The notes beneath the pieces are model-generated. The model was not told the DNA's origin and ran no database searches. It saw only the letters and a list, made by a program, of their open reading frames with translations. This document shows positions 36,379 through 46,805 of a stretch of DNA of 64,000 nucleotides, in pieces; the stretch's first letter is position 1; each line of letters starts with the position of its first letter. The position numbers were made by a program, and so were the translations under genes. Source of the DNA: Ligula intestinalis (lineage: Eukaryota > Platyhelminthes > Cestoda > Diphyllobothriidea > Diphyllobothriidae); assembly GCA_036362985.1 (NCBI GenBank), contig JAYGXS010000004.1:23907064-23971063 (forward strand). Direction: 5' to 3'.

Positions 36379-38814
36379 TGTTAGCGGGATCAGAGAGTGA
36401 GCCCCAAGGGACAATAGGACGAGCATGACCAATAACGCGATTGGCTACGAAAAATAGGATACGCTCTAGTTCTTGTGGAATATTCACCCTACTGATCGTA
36501 GACTAGAAATATCAAGACGAACGTGGATATTTCAAATGCTGGTGTCGCTTTCTCCCAGTCGAGGACCGCGAGCTCGATAACACCACGACAACTGACGTGG
36601 CGGGGCCTGAAGTCGTCCACTGCCGGATGCACAAACTTTGGGTCAATAATGAATACGCACGGTTGACTCAGTACGCGCATTAGACACCGATTTTTACCCC
36701 TTACTCTTCATTTGAACAGCAACAACAACAAGAACAATGGGACCATCAGCGCACGAGGCTAGCGCCGATATTAAGTAAGTTCGATTCGGCCTACATTTTG
36801 CGACATACTTGAGGACATTTCTTAAAGATGTCGGCAATTACAGTCTTCGTTCATTGCGAGTCGCTTATAATTCCCTGGCTTTGTGTGGTTTCTGTGCCTC
36901 ATTTTATTCATGGTGAATGGAGAACGTTTTTACTGAACATTTTGAAATGATACTTTCACAATAAAGCATATCTGTCTCTCTTTCTGATTTATCCACAGCT
37001 ATCTACTATTGTCAGGCAGAGGAACAGTTCAGTCGCAAATGCCTTCGCAGGATCCTAAAAAATAACTTGCCAGGGATGGCTCCTGGATACAGACCTTGAA
37101 ATCCACTCATATGCTCCCAATGCGTGCAACTTGGAAGTAAATCTAGCTTTAACAGAATGGCTAGGTTCTAAGGCCTTCCAGTGAGCATTTGTCAAAGTAA
37201 ACCTCCGTCCACGCGGAAGGCAGAGCCAACGATACAAAACTACGGCGCTGGTACCTCTATAAGACCTGAAATGGACGCAAACTTCCCGCAGGCCTGGATG
37301 GTTACGTTCCAAAGTTTGGGATATATTCCGCAGTCAAACACTTACAGAAGGGAGACGTGGCCCATACGTATCCAAATACCCTGTGAACCGTACAATATGA
37401 TACTTTGTCACAAAAAAATCATTTGGTGTAAACCCAACAAAATAGAACAGGGAAGCGAGTCAGTTTGAACCACGAACAGTTTTACAATGTTTCCTTCCAC
37501 GCTCCTCAGATCAACCTTGTTTTAGCAAGTCTATTAAATCAGGGGATTCGTGGATTTCTCAACGTTCGAGAAACGTGTACCCATCCCTTACATGGATAGT
37601 ATTTACGTTGAAGACTTAATGATGAAGTCGAGCTATCTTGCAAAATTGCAGGGCATCTGCTCCAAGTTAAGGTGAACATCACCCAAAATTTTCTTAAAAA
37701 ACCACATTTAGATGACAATTTTGGGAGCTTAAATGTACAAATTGAGAGCGTCATTAATCCTCGAACCACTCTAGTTCACGCGCTCTTTTCTGGCCTGTGT
37801 CGAAGTCTCTGTACTCAGTATGAAACCAGCCGGAGCTCGAGTTGCAACTGTAGATAACTTCTGTCAAGAAGTTGAGACATTGACCGTACTATCTGGAAGG
37901 GTTAAAATGTATGGAAAGATTCAATTGGTAGAGCCTGAGCTGCATTCTTATGGTTTATTCTTCTCAGACGGCGGCTCCAAACCACATCTCTAAAGATGGC
38001 TAGAAATCAATCCGTCGATGGCACACCCCACACTCGCCGACGGTACTGTTTTGGTGAGATCCAGGTCTGTTGAAGGATGAAATAGCGGTGAGATTCCTCT
38101 CGCTCTAGTTTTCTTCCGAATGGTGACTGCACTGCAGTGGTGTGTCTGTGTGTGTTTGACCATCGATTTCGATGAAGTCCACCAACTGAACCAACAGGTT
38201 GGACGGTCTCAGGGGTTAGATTTAAAGTGATAGAGGATGTGGTTAGCGGCTCCGCAACCTGCGTTGCAGTGTTAAAGACAGACTGGGTGCAGGGGCTGAC
38301 GGTGAGCTAGCCCCCATTAACGAGTGCCACACGCAGATACGATTCTGATTGGGTGATAATTCTGGGGGAGGGGGGCGGGGGGAGCGGAACAAGCTCCGTG
38401 ACTTTGCAAGACCCGCTTTCTATGTTTCTTCACCTTTGACAGCCTTGTACTATACTCGTGTTCTTCACGTTTCTTCGCTAACGTTCTGCCCCCCTCTGCA
38501 TGCTAACTAAGCCAACTACGGAGGATGAAATAGCAACATGTACTTCCGTAAGATGTAGGTTATTAATGACATGAAAACTAGAATTTTAATACATGTACTA
38601 ACTTATTTTAGTGCTGAAATCAAGAAAACTCAAAAATGATAGCGGGAGAATTACACATATACTATTCAGTGGGATTTATTAAAAACGAATTCACGAAAAG
38701 CAAATTCACTCGTTTTCATGTTAATTCCAACGGACTTATTGATATAACCAAAAAGGCGAGCGCTAAGAAGCAGTTGAGTAGAAGGAGAGGCAACCACTGG
38801 AAAAAGAGGTTTAT
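36379..38814. other. Non-coding region
   Basis: No gene was recognised. The end of the stretch (38755-38814: AGAAGCAGTTGAGTAGAAGG) is again PLE terminal sequence leading into the inverted pair. Confidence 0.4.
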
Positions 38815-39530
38815 TGGCTTGACATTGCGGATTCACGATCAAACCCATCGTGAGAGAGAATCGCAGGAAAAGCTGACAGAGGAATAGGGGGTACAGTATT
38901 TATAATCCGTAGTGGCAACCCGAGCACATGCGTAATATAATTAGCAGCTCTTGTGAGCACCGCTCGAAGGGAGGGGTGGGGATCGTTAATTACCACGATT
39001 TCATCATCCATACGGGGTGTTGGAGTGATAATTACGCGACCTTTAGGCCCGCTGTCATCGTGGCCCTACGCCCTTCCCAACCGACCGATTTCTCGTTTTA
39101 GGCAAAGGCTCAGCACAGAATAGGGAAGCTGCAAAGCATTGCGTTTTCTGACGAACTGCGAGCCTGGAAATCATGACTTGAACAACATGCAGTTCACGTG
39201 GTTGTCATCTCCTGTGAGGATTTTGATCTCGCTGAACTTGAAAATATTACAGGGTGCCCTCGAGTGAGCTGTAGCCTGACAGGTAGTGTCTCCCCTCCTC
39301 GCCGTTGCGATTTGATCGGCCATTCAGGCCATTGGACGCGGACTACCAAGCAGGTATCGCATCCACCACGACCCCCGGCGCTGACCAGGAGACCTGCTAC
39401 TTATAGAACGCATGTCATCGCGTGGACACTATGGATTACGAATATTGCTCACCCCATGCTCCTATCAACCTTTCCTGCGATTATCTCCGGTGGTGGGTTT
39501 CAATGCGAATTCACGACGTCAGGCGCATAG
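38815..39530. repeat. Inverted pair of PLE terminal segments
   Basis: The arms 38815-38932 and 39408-39530 are inverse copies of about 118 bases around a spacer of about 475 bases. The paired words TCGCAGGAAA / TTTCCTGCGA and TAATCCGTAGTG / CACTATGGATTA keep order. Both hammerhead cores are ruined (ACGACGTCAGG for GAAACGTCAGG in the right arm). The spacer holds no recognised domain. Confidence 0.6.
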
Positions 39531-39923
39531 ATTTCTTGCTCCAACGATAGCCTCTTTGCCCTCTTAAGCCGACTTAATTTGGTACATAAGGTCCCATCGT
39601 CTACATAAATCAACAAGCACTCCTAGATAGTGACGTGAGTTAAAGCCATGAAAAGAGTAGATACTTCTGTAAACAGCCAGTAAAAGTGAGGTTTTATCTT
39701 AACAATCCATAAAGGTCGAAATAGCAAATAGTTTCAGACCAATAAGCAACTAAACAACTAAATTATGTTAATGTAACACTGAAGTGTTCGGAATCCAAAC
39801 ATGGAAGTGCCCGAATCCAAAACTGAACTGCTCTAAATCCAAACACTTAAATGCTATAAATATATGCTAATAGAAATTGTTAAGCATTATTATTATCGAA
39901 CAAAATGCGTTAAGACTACCTAG

Positions 39924-40042
39924 CTAAGCGATGTCTGTGCTCACGATGCGAACTGCGCTGATCGCGTCTGAGGTCGCATCTACCGCACCTATGGTCCTAC
40001 GCTTCTTGGCCTTTTCACACCCTTTCTTGTATCGACCGACTG
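39924..40042 (-). CDS. Candidate terminal exon of the coiled-coil gene
   Basis: This is a tentative last exon. The acceptor (CTTCAG, AG at 40044-40043) would enter in phase 1, as the preceding donor requires, and reads VGRYKKGCEKAKKRRTIGA onward to TAG at 39926-39924: a short basic tail. The polypyrimidine tract is weak. Neighbouring frames on both strands are also open, so another acceptor, or none here, is possible. Confidence 0.38.
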
Positions 40043-40671
40043 CTGAAGACGTGGCGGGCTCCTCTGCTCTTGACACAGCAAACGCGTATCATGGTCGCAC
40101 CTCCGGTTCTTCGGGACGTTCTCATGATTCCGAGGTCTCCTCCTCGTATAGTCCTTCGGATGTAGATATTACACGCCATGTACGCCATGGCTGCCGCCAA
40201 CATTCACAGAAGAATTTTGCTCCTATCATTCACATACTTGCCCCCACGAGCGACAATTTTTCTACTAAAAATCACAAATGACATTCAATTTTGAACTATG
40301 AGCCAGCCTTAGGAGTTTTTTCGCTGTCTGCTCTTCTTCCTCAGTTACACTGCTGGCTCGTGTTAACTGAGTGTGAGTGTATTACATGGAACAAGCGAGT
40401 AGTCGTCTACAATTTTGTCAACAACTTCTTTGGAATGTTCGGCTGTGCCGATGCATTTCTTAAATCCTATGCACCGAGAGGGAGTTCAAAGGCGTTTGCC
40501 TATATTTCCTTGAATAAACTTGACTTGACTTGAAGTGGGTAGGGGCTGACTGATTGAGTTACATGGTAAAGAAAAGCAACAGATGGCCTTCGCCAAAAGT
40601 AAAGCACATAAAAATATTTTTAACATTGTGACTAAAAATCCCAATCCAAGAATAACCAAACCTGTTCTTAC

Positions 40672-40912
40672 GTACATCTACATTCTCCTTCCTCAGCTCA
40701 TCTACCAGTTTGTAATTTTCCTGCATTTCTTCAGAAAAGGCACTTTGGTTCTCATCTCTCTGTAAAATTTTCCTTGCAGTAGCGGTTTGATGGGACTCCA
40801 GAACAGACATCAATTCACCGATTTTATTGGCTTGCCGTTGACGTATGTCCTCAAGTCGTTGGACCGTATCCGCCATTGCCGTTGCTCTCATAGATTCCTT
40901 TTCCAGTCTAAT
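40672..40912 (-). CDS. Coiled-coil protein gene, exon (IRLEKES to RKENVDV)
   Basis: The acceptor is ATAATTAG (AG at 40914-40913) and the donor is GTAAGA starting at 40671. The exon is 241 bp, entering in phase 0 and leaving in phase 1. The 80 residues are highly charged with a heptad-like pattern (VQRLEDIRQRQANKIGELM, later YKLVDELRKE), typical of a parallel coiled coil. It joins in frame after the QMWRQKA-containing exon. Function is not known; centrosomal or ciliary coiled-coil proteins look similar, but that is only resemblance in style. Confidence 0.72.
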
Positions 40913-41011
40913 CTAATTATGCATAATAATCACAGTTACTGAAAAATTATAAGTAGCAACTTTATCAATTTAACATGTTACAGAATAGAGGGCTTTAAAT
41001 AGTCACATTAC

Positions 41012-41322
41012 CTGCATGTCTGTACTGTCCTTTAAGTCGGCCTTCAAGTGCAGGATTTCGTCGCGTAATTTGTTAATCTCCGTCTCTGACTTGCGGGCCT
41101 TTAGCGCTCGTTGCTCAGCTAAGGATTGCTTTTCAAGGGCCTCTGTTTCACGTTTTCGCGCGCTGTTGACCTCTTCCTCCGACTTATTAGCCTTCTGACG
41201 CCACATCTGCAATTGGACGTCCTTACTGGCAAGTTGATCTTGAAGCCTTTGAATGCGTTGCTGCAAGCGGAAGCTACCATCTAAGTCTGGCTGACTTGTT
41301 GCGGGTGTGCGTTTCAGGCGTT
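41012..41322 (-). CDS. Coiled-coil protein gene, exon (RLKRTPATS to STDMQ)
   Basis: This is the strongest exon of the gene: 311 bp, 103 codons plus two bases finishing a split GAA. The acceptor is at 41324-41323 and the donor CAG/GTAATG at 41012-41011. It reads RLKRTPATSQPDLDG, then one unbroken helix (LQQRIQRLQDQLASKDVQLQ, KANKSEEEVNSARKRETEAL, LRDEILHLKADLKD) rich in Glu, Lys, Gln and Leu with no Pro or Gly. It enters in phase 1 and leaves in phase 0, matching both neighbours. Confidence 0.8.
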
Positions 41323-41547
41323 CTTGCGTGGAATTGATAAGAAATATTTTTAAGGAAGGTATCAATAGTAGCTCATTAATAAGACTTAACATTTCAGTTT
41401 CGCACGTTTTCAGACGCCACTTGTGGCTTTGTTCTTTAAAATATGATTTATGTGCTGCAAATTAGATAAAGAAAATGTGCATATAGTCTAAATTTAATCA
41501 AACAATTCCATTAGCGACTAAATTATCAAAAAAGGGTTAACATTTAC

Positions 41548-41644
41548 CAAGCAGAAAGTCTTGTAACTCGTACAACTCCATTGGTGATGTGATCATAGGC
41601 TCAATGGACAGGGAGAGTGCCAGCCTTTGAAGATACTCCCTGAA
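41548..41644 (-). CDS. Coiled-coil protein gene, short exon (FREYLQRL to DFLLE)
   Basis: This exon is 97 bp, too short to stand out as an open frame, found from its splice sites: acceptor TAATTCAG (AG at 41646-41645) and donor GTAAATG at 41547. It enters in phase 0 and leaves in phase 1. It reads FREYLQRLALSLSIEP then MELYELQDFLLE, the last codon split with the next exon. The sequence is helical but not heptad-like and resembles a segment in the 49553-49664 exon, so the protein may carry a small repeated module between coiled coils. Confidence 0.7.
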
Positions 41645-42264
41645 CTGAATTAAAATAAAGGAAGTCAAGGGCTTTGAAAATAAGAGAAAATCGGCAACTT
41701 GGAATAATTTTCAATACGCTACTTGGTGGGAATCAGCTAGGTGGCACAAACATTGAAAAGCAAACATATTAATTCTATCCCATAGTCAGGAAGCTGGTAA
41801 CAAAGCACAGATTTAATACTTGAAGTAGAAACGCCGATCATACTATTATGCAGCGCATGTAGCCAAGAATCATTCAGGAGGTGTGTAAAACACAAATAAG
41901 CAACTTGTTTTGGGCAAAAAATAGGCATCTATCTCACTGGAATTCCTTATCTCCATGATACGGTTGACGCAACTTATTTCGCATGTTAGTGCTTAAGATA
42001 AATAACAACAATATGCATAACTGCTTTCGCATCAAGACGCCACCTGACAAAAGTGGGTGAAAAGATTGGTTCAAAATCACATAAAGAAGCTTTTTCAGGG
42101 TAACGACGGGAAAAAGGCACGCTAAGTAGTCCGATCCAGGGGTGCTTCAAGACGAAGTTTAAATCCATCAAAGCATGGATTCACCTGAACGGTCCTGTTT
42201 ATATTGCAAGGGGACTTTAGGACTAAAGGAGCATAAAAAGTCGTCAGGGGGTAATCCAATTCAC

Positions 42265-42453
42265 CTGCTCATTCATAGAGGTGAGTTCACCACAGGCGTG
42301 TGTATGCGAATCGGTTTTATTCAGTCGTTCTTTCTGTAAGGCGTTTTCGTGGTTCAATTTAACTACGCGCTTCTCCGATTCAGTAACGCAGCGCTCCAAT
42401 TCTTCAATGCGACTACTCAAAGAAGCGTTTCGGGATTCCAGACGGGAGCAGTT
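42265..42453 (-). CDS. Coiled-coil protein gene, exon (NCSRLESRN to SMNEQ)
   Basis: The acceptor is CTTTTTCAG (AG at 42455-42454) and the donor CAG/GTGAAT at 42265-42264. The exon is 189 bp, exactly 63 codons, phase 0 at both ends. It reads RLESRNASLSSRIEELERCV, then EKRVVKLNHENALQKERL, a clear coiled-coil pattern, and ends ACGELTSMNEQ. It lies just right of the FREYLQRL exon, with the large PLE-bearing intron on its 5' side. Confidence 0.75.
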
Positions 42454-42941
42454 CTGAAAAAGTAGACAACATCTGAATCAACCGGTAGGGTGGATGAAGA
42501 ACACTGGTCTCTTTTAGGTGCTTACGCTAGTGGTGCTTTCGGAGCCTGTTATATTTAGTAACCAGTAATGATATAGAAGGCATTGATTTCGGGACCACTT
42601 TCGAAAAGTGATCAGAGGCGTTAGAAAAGTAACTAAGGAAGAAAATAAATATGACCAAGACAGGTTTCAAATGCCTAACAAGCGTTGCATTCTATTACAA
42701 CCATGCTTACTGCAGTGAAAATGACGATATAAAACGCCCACAGCTGACCGCCTAAGGAATTGGCACTATAGGGCAACTCAGACAGTCTGAAATGGCAAAC
42801 TTCTTATTGCTTGCAAGTGTTTACTCTTCTTATAGGCCTTTTCCGTTCAAAACTGCGCTCTCTAAAAATGTGGTTATCACACTGAAAGCATACACGGGCA
42901 CTAGGCGTGCAAAGAGTTGAACTTCGTGAATTCTATTCATA

Positions 42942-43041
42942 CAGTAGTCACCGGCTATTAAGCCCACCTCGGGCCTAGACCAAATGGGGCTTAATAAGCG
43001 GCGGGCATATTAACCGTGGGCTTAATAGTCGGCGACTACTA
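42942..43041. mobile_element. TA-flanked MITE, copy 2, internally deleted (100 bp)
   Basis: It starts CAGTAGTCACCGGCTATTAA and ends with the inverse GTCGGCGACTACT, flanked by TA. It holds only the two ends (GGCTTAATAAGCGGCGGG and CCGTGGGCTTAATAG) of the 507-516 bp family members, so it is a minimal derivative. It lies in the large intron of the coiled-coil gene. Confidence 0.8.
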
Positions 43042-45060
43042 TACTGCCGTTTTTTACCACAGTAATGTACCCCAACTCCTTATATATTAACGGTGCGTAC
43101 GGGTAAATAGTTATATTCATCGATAGGTTCGAAGAGACCAATTCCAGGGGCACTTCCGAAGAGGAGTATGCGATTGCCGAAACAATCCGTTTATCCATCT
43201 TCAATCGAAGGCGCTGAAGGGTCGAAGAGTGCAGTATACAGCCACCTGGCTACTTTCTTATTTATAGCTCCCGCATACATAGCCGACCGTCATATATGAT
43301 GCAATGGGGAATTGTTACTTTGCATATGGGTCAGTACTTACCGTGCCTTCTTTCCGATTGTTGATTCTTGACATGATACTAACTCGGAAACCGTGGGAGC
43401 TGTTTGTATCATGTTAAGCCTACCAACAGTACATTAACAAGCCCAATTATACGCCATCTCCATTTCCTGTGCTAAAGTTATGCTTGAGCAGAGCAACCAG
43501 CCACACAGCGAGGGCATGGAGGACCAACAGTTCCACTGGCAGTGGGAGAAACTAAAATTCGCATGCAAAAACCTAGGCCAATAAAATTTCTTTTCAGACG
43601 ATCGCATATCTTTCTTTTTGGGAATTCTGGTAACACTGCACCTTTAGGATTCTAGCCTTATAGTAAAGGACTGTGAACAATTCGTCAGTATGGCTTGCGC
43701 ATTCTACACGAAACAGAACAAGCTGAGAAATACAAGACCCATGATTTCAAATTTTCCATTGTCCGAAAACAAGATCCAGAAGATGGTAGTTGACGACCGG
43801 AGAGCGAAAATGTTTTATTTGCACACCACAGACACATACGAATTGATTAATTTAAAATAATTGTGAGCGACTGGAATGCCCTTTAGCAAAATTGACAGGT
43901 ATTACAATTTTCACTCAGAGCTGGAACAAAGATTCTAGTAGCCGATGGAGTGCAACACGTCGAGGCTAAGCAGTAGACAAAGGAGATCAGAATTCCAAGG
44001 ACCACCGCTACAACGGTTTAACTCCGCCAGCATGCCCACACTGTCAGCCCAACTTCAAATGCCCTATGCGTCGTGTCCCACATTTACGCTTCAATTGGAA
44101 TGAGCCCCCACTCATTCTATTCATTGTCTTTTAGAGTACAAACATCACCAGAGAAAACAATATCGTCTGGCCTTAGAATGGCCTCAGAGTGTTCCAATCA
44201 GGCTTCTTCCTTGCCTGGCACCCTCAAAGTCATCTTAATTTCAGTGTCTCGAGGGGAAAAGGGTAAACGGGCAGCTGTGCCTGTATAGTGCCAACCTGCC
44301 CACAGCGTAAACGCGCTTACAGATTTCGCATTGATCTGATCTGATTGGATATCGGATCATCTATCGTAGAACAAAGGGTGGACCGCTGGTAGGAGGTCAT
44401 CCATGGAACAGTTAGTCCTCTGACATGCGTACCTGGTTCTACATCCGCAGACATTACTCATTTAGACATGTCTGCATGAAAAATAAGCCTCACTCATTAA
44501 TGAGGCAACAAACCAGGCTATGATATAATCGCCGAGCAAAACACAGGAACAAGCAGCAATCTGAGTCTACGGAAGTTGCTTTCGGGATTGGAGTTTTTAG
44601 CTTGCATCTGACGACCGTAAACATTTCGTGCTATCTGAGACACAGTAAACAAATTTTGACTGCTGTGATTCATTATAAAGAGACAGAAACAAGAATAAAA
44701 AAATACACTGTGACTTAACTACAGGCGTTCTCATTAGGACGCATGATAAGTTCAAATTATTTTTCTCGTAAGGGCACATTCTTACCATTACCTGAAGATT
44801 TACTGAGTAAGTGTTCATCGGGCTCACTTAGTACCAGGGAGTTTCAATGGCAGCGACCCAACAACAGTCAGTATTTAATGACATGCAAGTAAACATGCAA
44901 ATGAATTGTAAAAATCTTTCAGGTTGACTTCTTAGGTCGTAAATCTCCCTAACATTGACTCATTCATAAGTGTATAATGGGTTAGCGAGACGACGATGAT
45001 ATCTTTCTAAGCTAGTGTTTGCGGGTACATTCACAGACAATAAAAGGCCGGCGCTCGAAT
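43042..45060. other. Intron of the coiled-coil gene
   Basis: Non-coding on present evidence. A minus-strand frame at about 43100-43235 (LHSSTLQRLRLKM then SAIAYSSSEVPLEL) is open and could be a missed exon, but has no convincing donor. Nothing else recognised. Confidence 0.4.
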
Positions 45061-45074
45061 TACTGCAGAAAGTG

Positions 45075-45428
45075 TTCCTTGACTAGATCGGGGAAACATC
45101 TGCATTCATTCATCATATTTTCCGATCACAACCGACAAAACAGGGGACCCGTGGACTAGAGGCAGTGTCTCGAACACAATTACCGAAGGTCCCGAGTTCA
45201 AATCTCGGAGGTTCCAACCCTCGAGATTGTGTATGACTGGCTGATGGCGGCTCATGAGTCAGAAATGGCCATTCCGGTCTCCCTTTGCTTTGTCGGATCC
45301 ACTTCATCATATCAACTTAGTCACTATGTGATGGTCAAGAGGGTTTGCGTTGCAAGTTCCTGGGCAAAGCGGAACTTAATTTTTCCTAGACTAGATCGGT
45401 CAAACACCTGCATTCACTCATTCATACA
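45075..45428 (+). mobile_element. tRNA-headed SINE-like element with flanking direct repeats
   Basis: A 73-base tRNA-like head (45144-45216) is followed by the body shared with the 36-kb copy (AGAAATGGCCATTCC). The head has a 7-base acceptor stem (GGGACCC / AGGTTCC, one mismatch and one G-U), a perfect T arm (CCGAG, loop TTCAAAT, CTCGG), the GG and A of the D loop in place, but broken D and anticodon stems. About 42-base diverged direct repeats (GACTAGATCGG, then CTGCATTCA; 45075-45117 and 45388-45428) bracket it. Too decayed to be a tRNA gene. Confidence 0.6.
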
Positions 45429-45433
45429 CATAC

Positions 45434-46047
45434 ATATATTCACTCAAAAATGTGCGAAAACCGATCGAATGGGCTTCTAAATTACACAAATTTCATGTGG
45501 TGGTCAGAGGTCCCCAACGGGTGACCGCCTGCAGTAAGGTGTATGACAGCATTTGAGGGTAACTTGATACAGAACTGTTTCGGGCTTATTAGCCTTCATC
45601 AGCCAAGCATAATTCTGAACACAAACAAACGCACTCACAGACGGCGCAGTTGGTCCAAATGCTGTCATACCTCCCTTACTGCTATTATGACTTGGCCGGA
45701 ATCGGCCTGGCAGGCGGTCACCCGTTGGGGACCTCTGACCACCACTTGAACTTTGTTTAGTTCGGAAGCCTATTCAATCGGTGTTCGCACATTTCCGAGT
45801 TAATGTGTACCCGATCAGCAGTGACAGCAAATGGCAGAAGGCGAGGCGCTGATGAACTGCGGTTCGATGAGGCGCTTATGACCCATCTGCTAGACACCAG
45901 TGGTGGACCAACTGCGCCGTCTGTGAGTGCGTTCATTTGTGTTGTCAGACCAGCTGGTGTTCAGGGTTATGCTTGGCTGATGAAGGCTAATAAGCTCGAA
46001 ACAGTTCTGTATCAAGTTACCCCCAAATGCTGTCATACCCTCCTTAC
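45434..46047. mobile_element. PLE tail cluster: one inverted and two split direct segments
   Basis: 45434-45656, read on the minus strand, is segment A then segment B. On the plus strand the same B is at 45657-45804 and A at 45905-46047, that is B before A, as expected of adjoining tandem units. B carries GTTGGGGACCTCTGACCACC and AAATGCTGTCATACC; A carries CCAACTGCGCCGTCTGTGAG. Each A segment holds a hammerhead-like box: CTGATGAAGGCTAATAAG followed by C(T/C)CGAAACAG (45602-45576 minus, 45977-46004 plus). The usual GTC after GAAAC is absent, so cleavage is doubtful. Confidence 0.65.
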
Positions 46048-46054
46048 TGATAAA

Positions 46055-46072
46055 CATATATATATATATATG
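46055..46072. repeat. Short TA dinucleotide run
   Basis: About nine TA units lie directly against the 3' end of the PLE (46074). Either it is the integration site or it arose at the junction. Confidence 0.8.
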
Positions 46073-46146
46073 TTATCCCGATCATCATCCCCCAAAGAAG
46101 TCGAAGAAGAAAACAAGGCGCTGTCGTGGACCACACTGTGATTGTG

Positions 46147-46184
46147 CTGACGTTTCGGAAATACACTATTTTCCATCATCAGAG
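46147..46184 (-). ncRNA. Hammerhead ribozyme core of the PLE
   Basis: On the minus strand: CTGATGA (46182-46176), a T, a hairpin GGAAA ... TTTCC, GAAAC (46156-46152) and GTC (46151-46149). All invariant core bases are present. Stem I has only two certain pairs next to the core (T-A, C-G), then mismatches. As in the 13.5-kb copy, one extra base precedes stem II. The upstream pseudo-LTR copy ends before the CTGATGA box and reads GAAAAGTC, so only this one can be active. Confidence 0.6.
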
Positions 46185-46805
46185 TGGTGGGTTGTATGTT
46201 CCTGCTTGCCGAGAGTTGGAATGCCGCGCAGACCATCTGGTTTTGTAGCGATGGCTGACGCACGAGCGCTGAACTTCGTGCTGTCCGTGGATTGGCTGCG
46301 GAACCTCCATTTTGGGCGGCTGGCGCCCGTGTGTGTCATCCGTTGCCTGTCCGTGTGTCGTTAACGCGTCTAAGTTAACCGGCCCGGTAGTGTGACCACC
46401 GCCCAAACTCCCCTCTGAGCCAGATGCGCGGATCAGCCCTCGTTCCGGGTCTTGTGTCCGTCGGTTGGTAGGTGAGTCATCCCGGTCGTGTGCGCGGCGA
46501 AGTGCCCTCTCTGCCCGTCCTCCTACATCTTACGTCGCCTGTCTGTCTGTTGTTGTCGCTATCAGGTCTGTGTGCGTATTGTGTGCACTTGGCCAACTAA
46601 TATCGGCTCTCCTTCCATACTCGGGTGGCTGGACCGGTTGGCATTCAAAGTGTGGACCCGGCTCACATGTTTGGGATCGTCGGTGGATTGATAACTCATG
46701 TCGGCCGTTTGAGTCGCGATTAGTTCTCCTCCCCTGCCCCGTCGGTGACCACTGTTGACGAACTTGCAAGTCGCTCGCTAGCGCCGGCGGCCTCGTCGGG
46801 GCTGA

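Noticed and set aside
39931..40281. 116-codon plus-strand frame rich in serine
   Set aside because: It overlaps the tentative minus-strand terminal exon; all frames are open in this GC-richer patch and no splice sites or domain support it.
43100..43235. Minus-strand frame (LHSSTLQRLRLKM onward) as an extra exon of the coiled-coil gene
   Set aside because: The acceptor is marginal and the only in-phase donor (GTCTCT) is weak; part of the frame continues into the MITE. The neighbouring exons already join in phase without it.
45144..45216. tRNA gene
   Set aside because: The acceptor and T arms are good, but the D stem and anticodon stem do not pair and position 33 is not T; a related copy at 36.2 kb shares the body, so it is a SINE head.
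46465..46769. Open frames on both strands in the PLE 3' region
   Set aside because: No domain; GC-richer untranslated part of the element.
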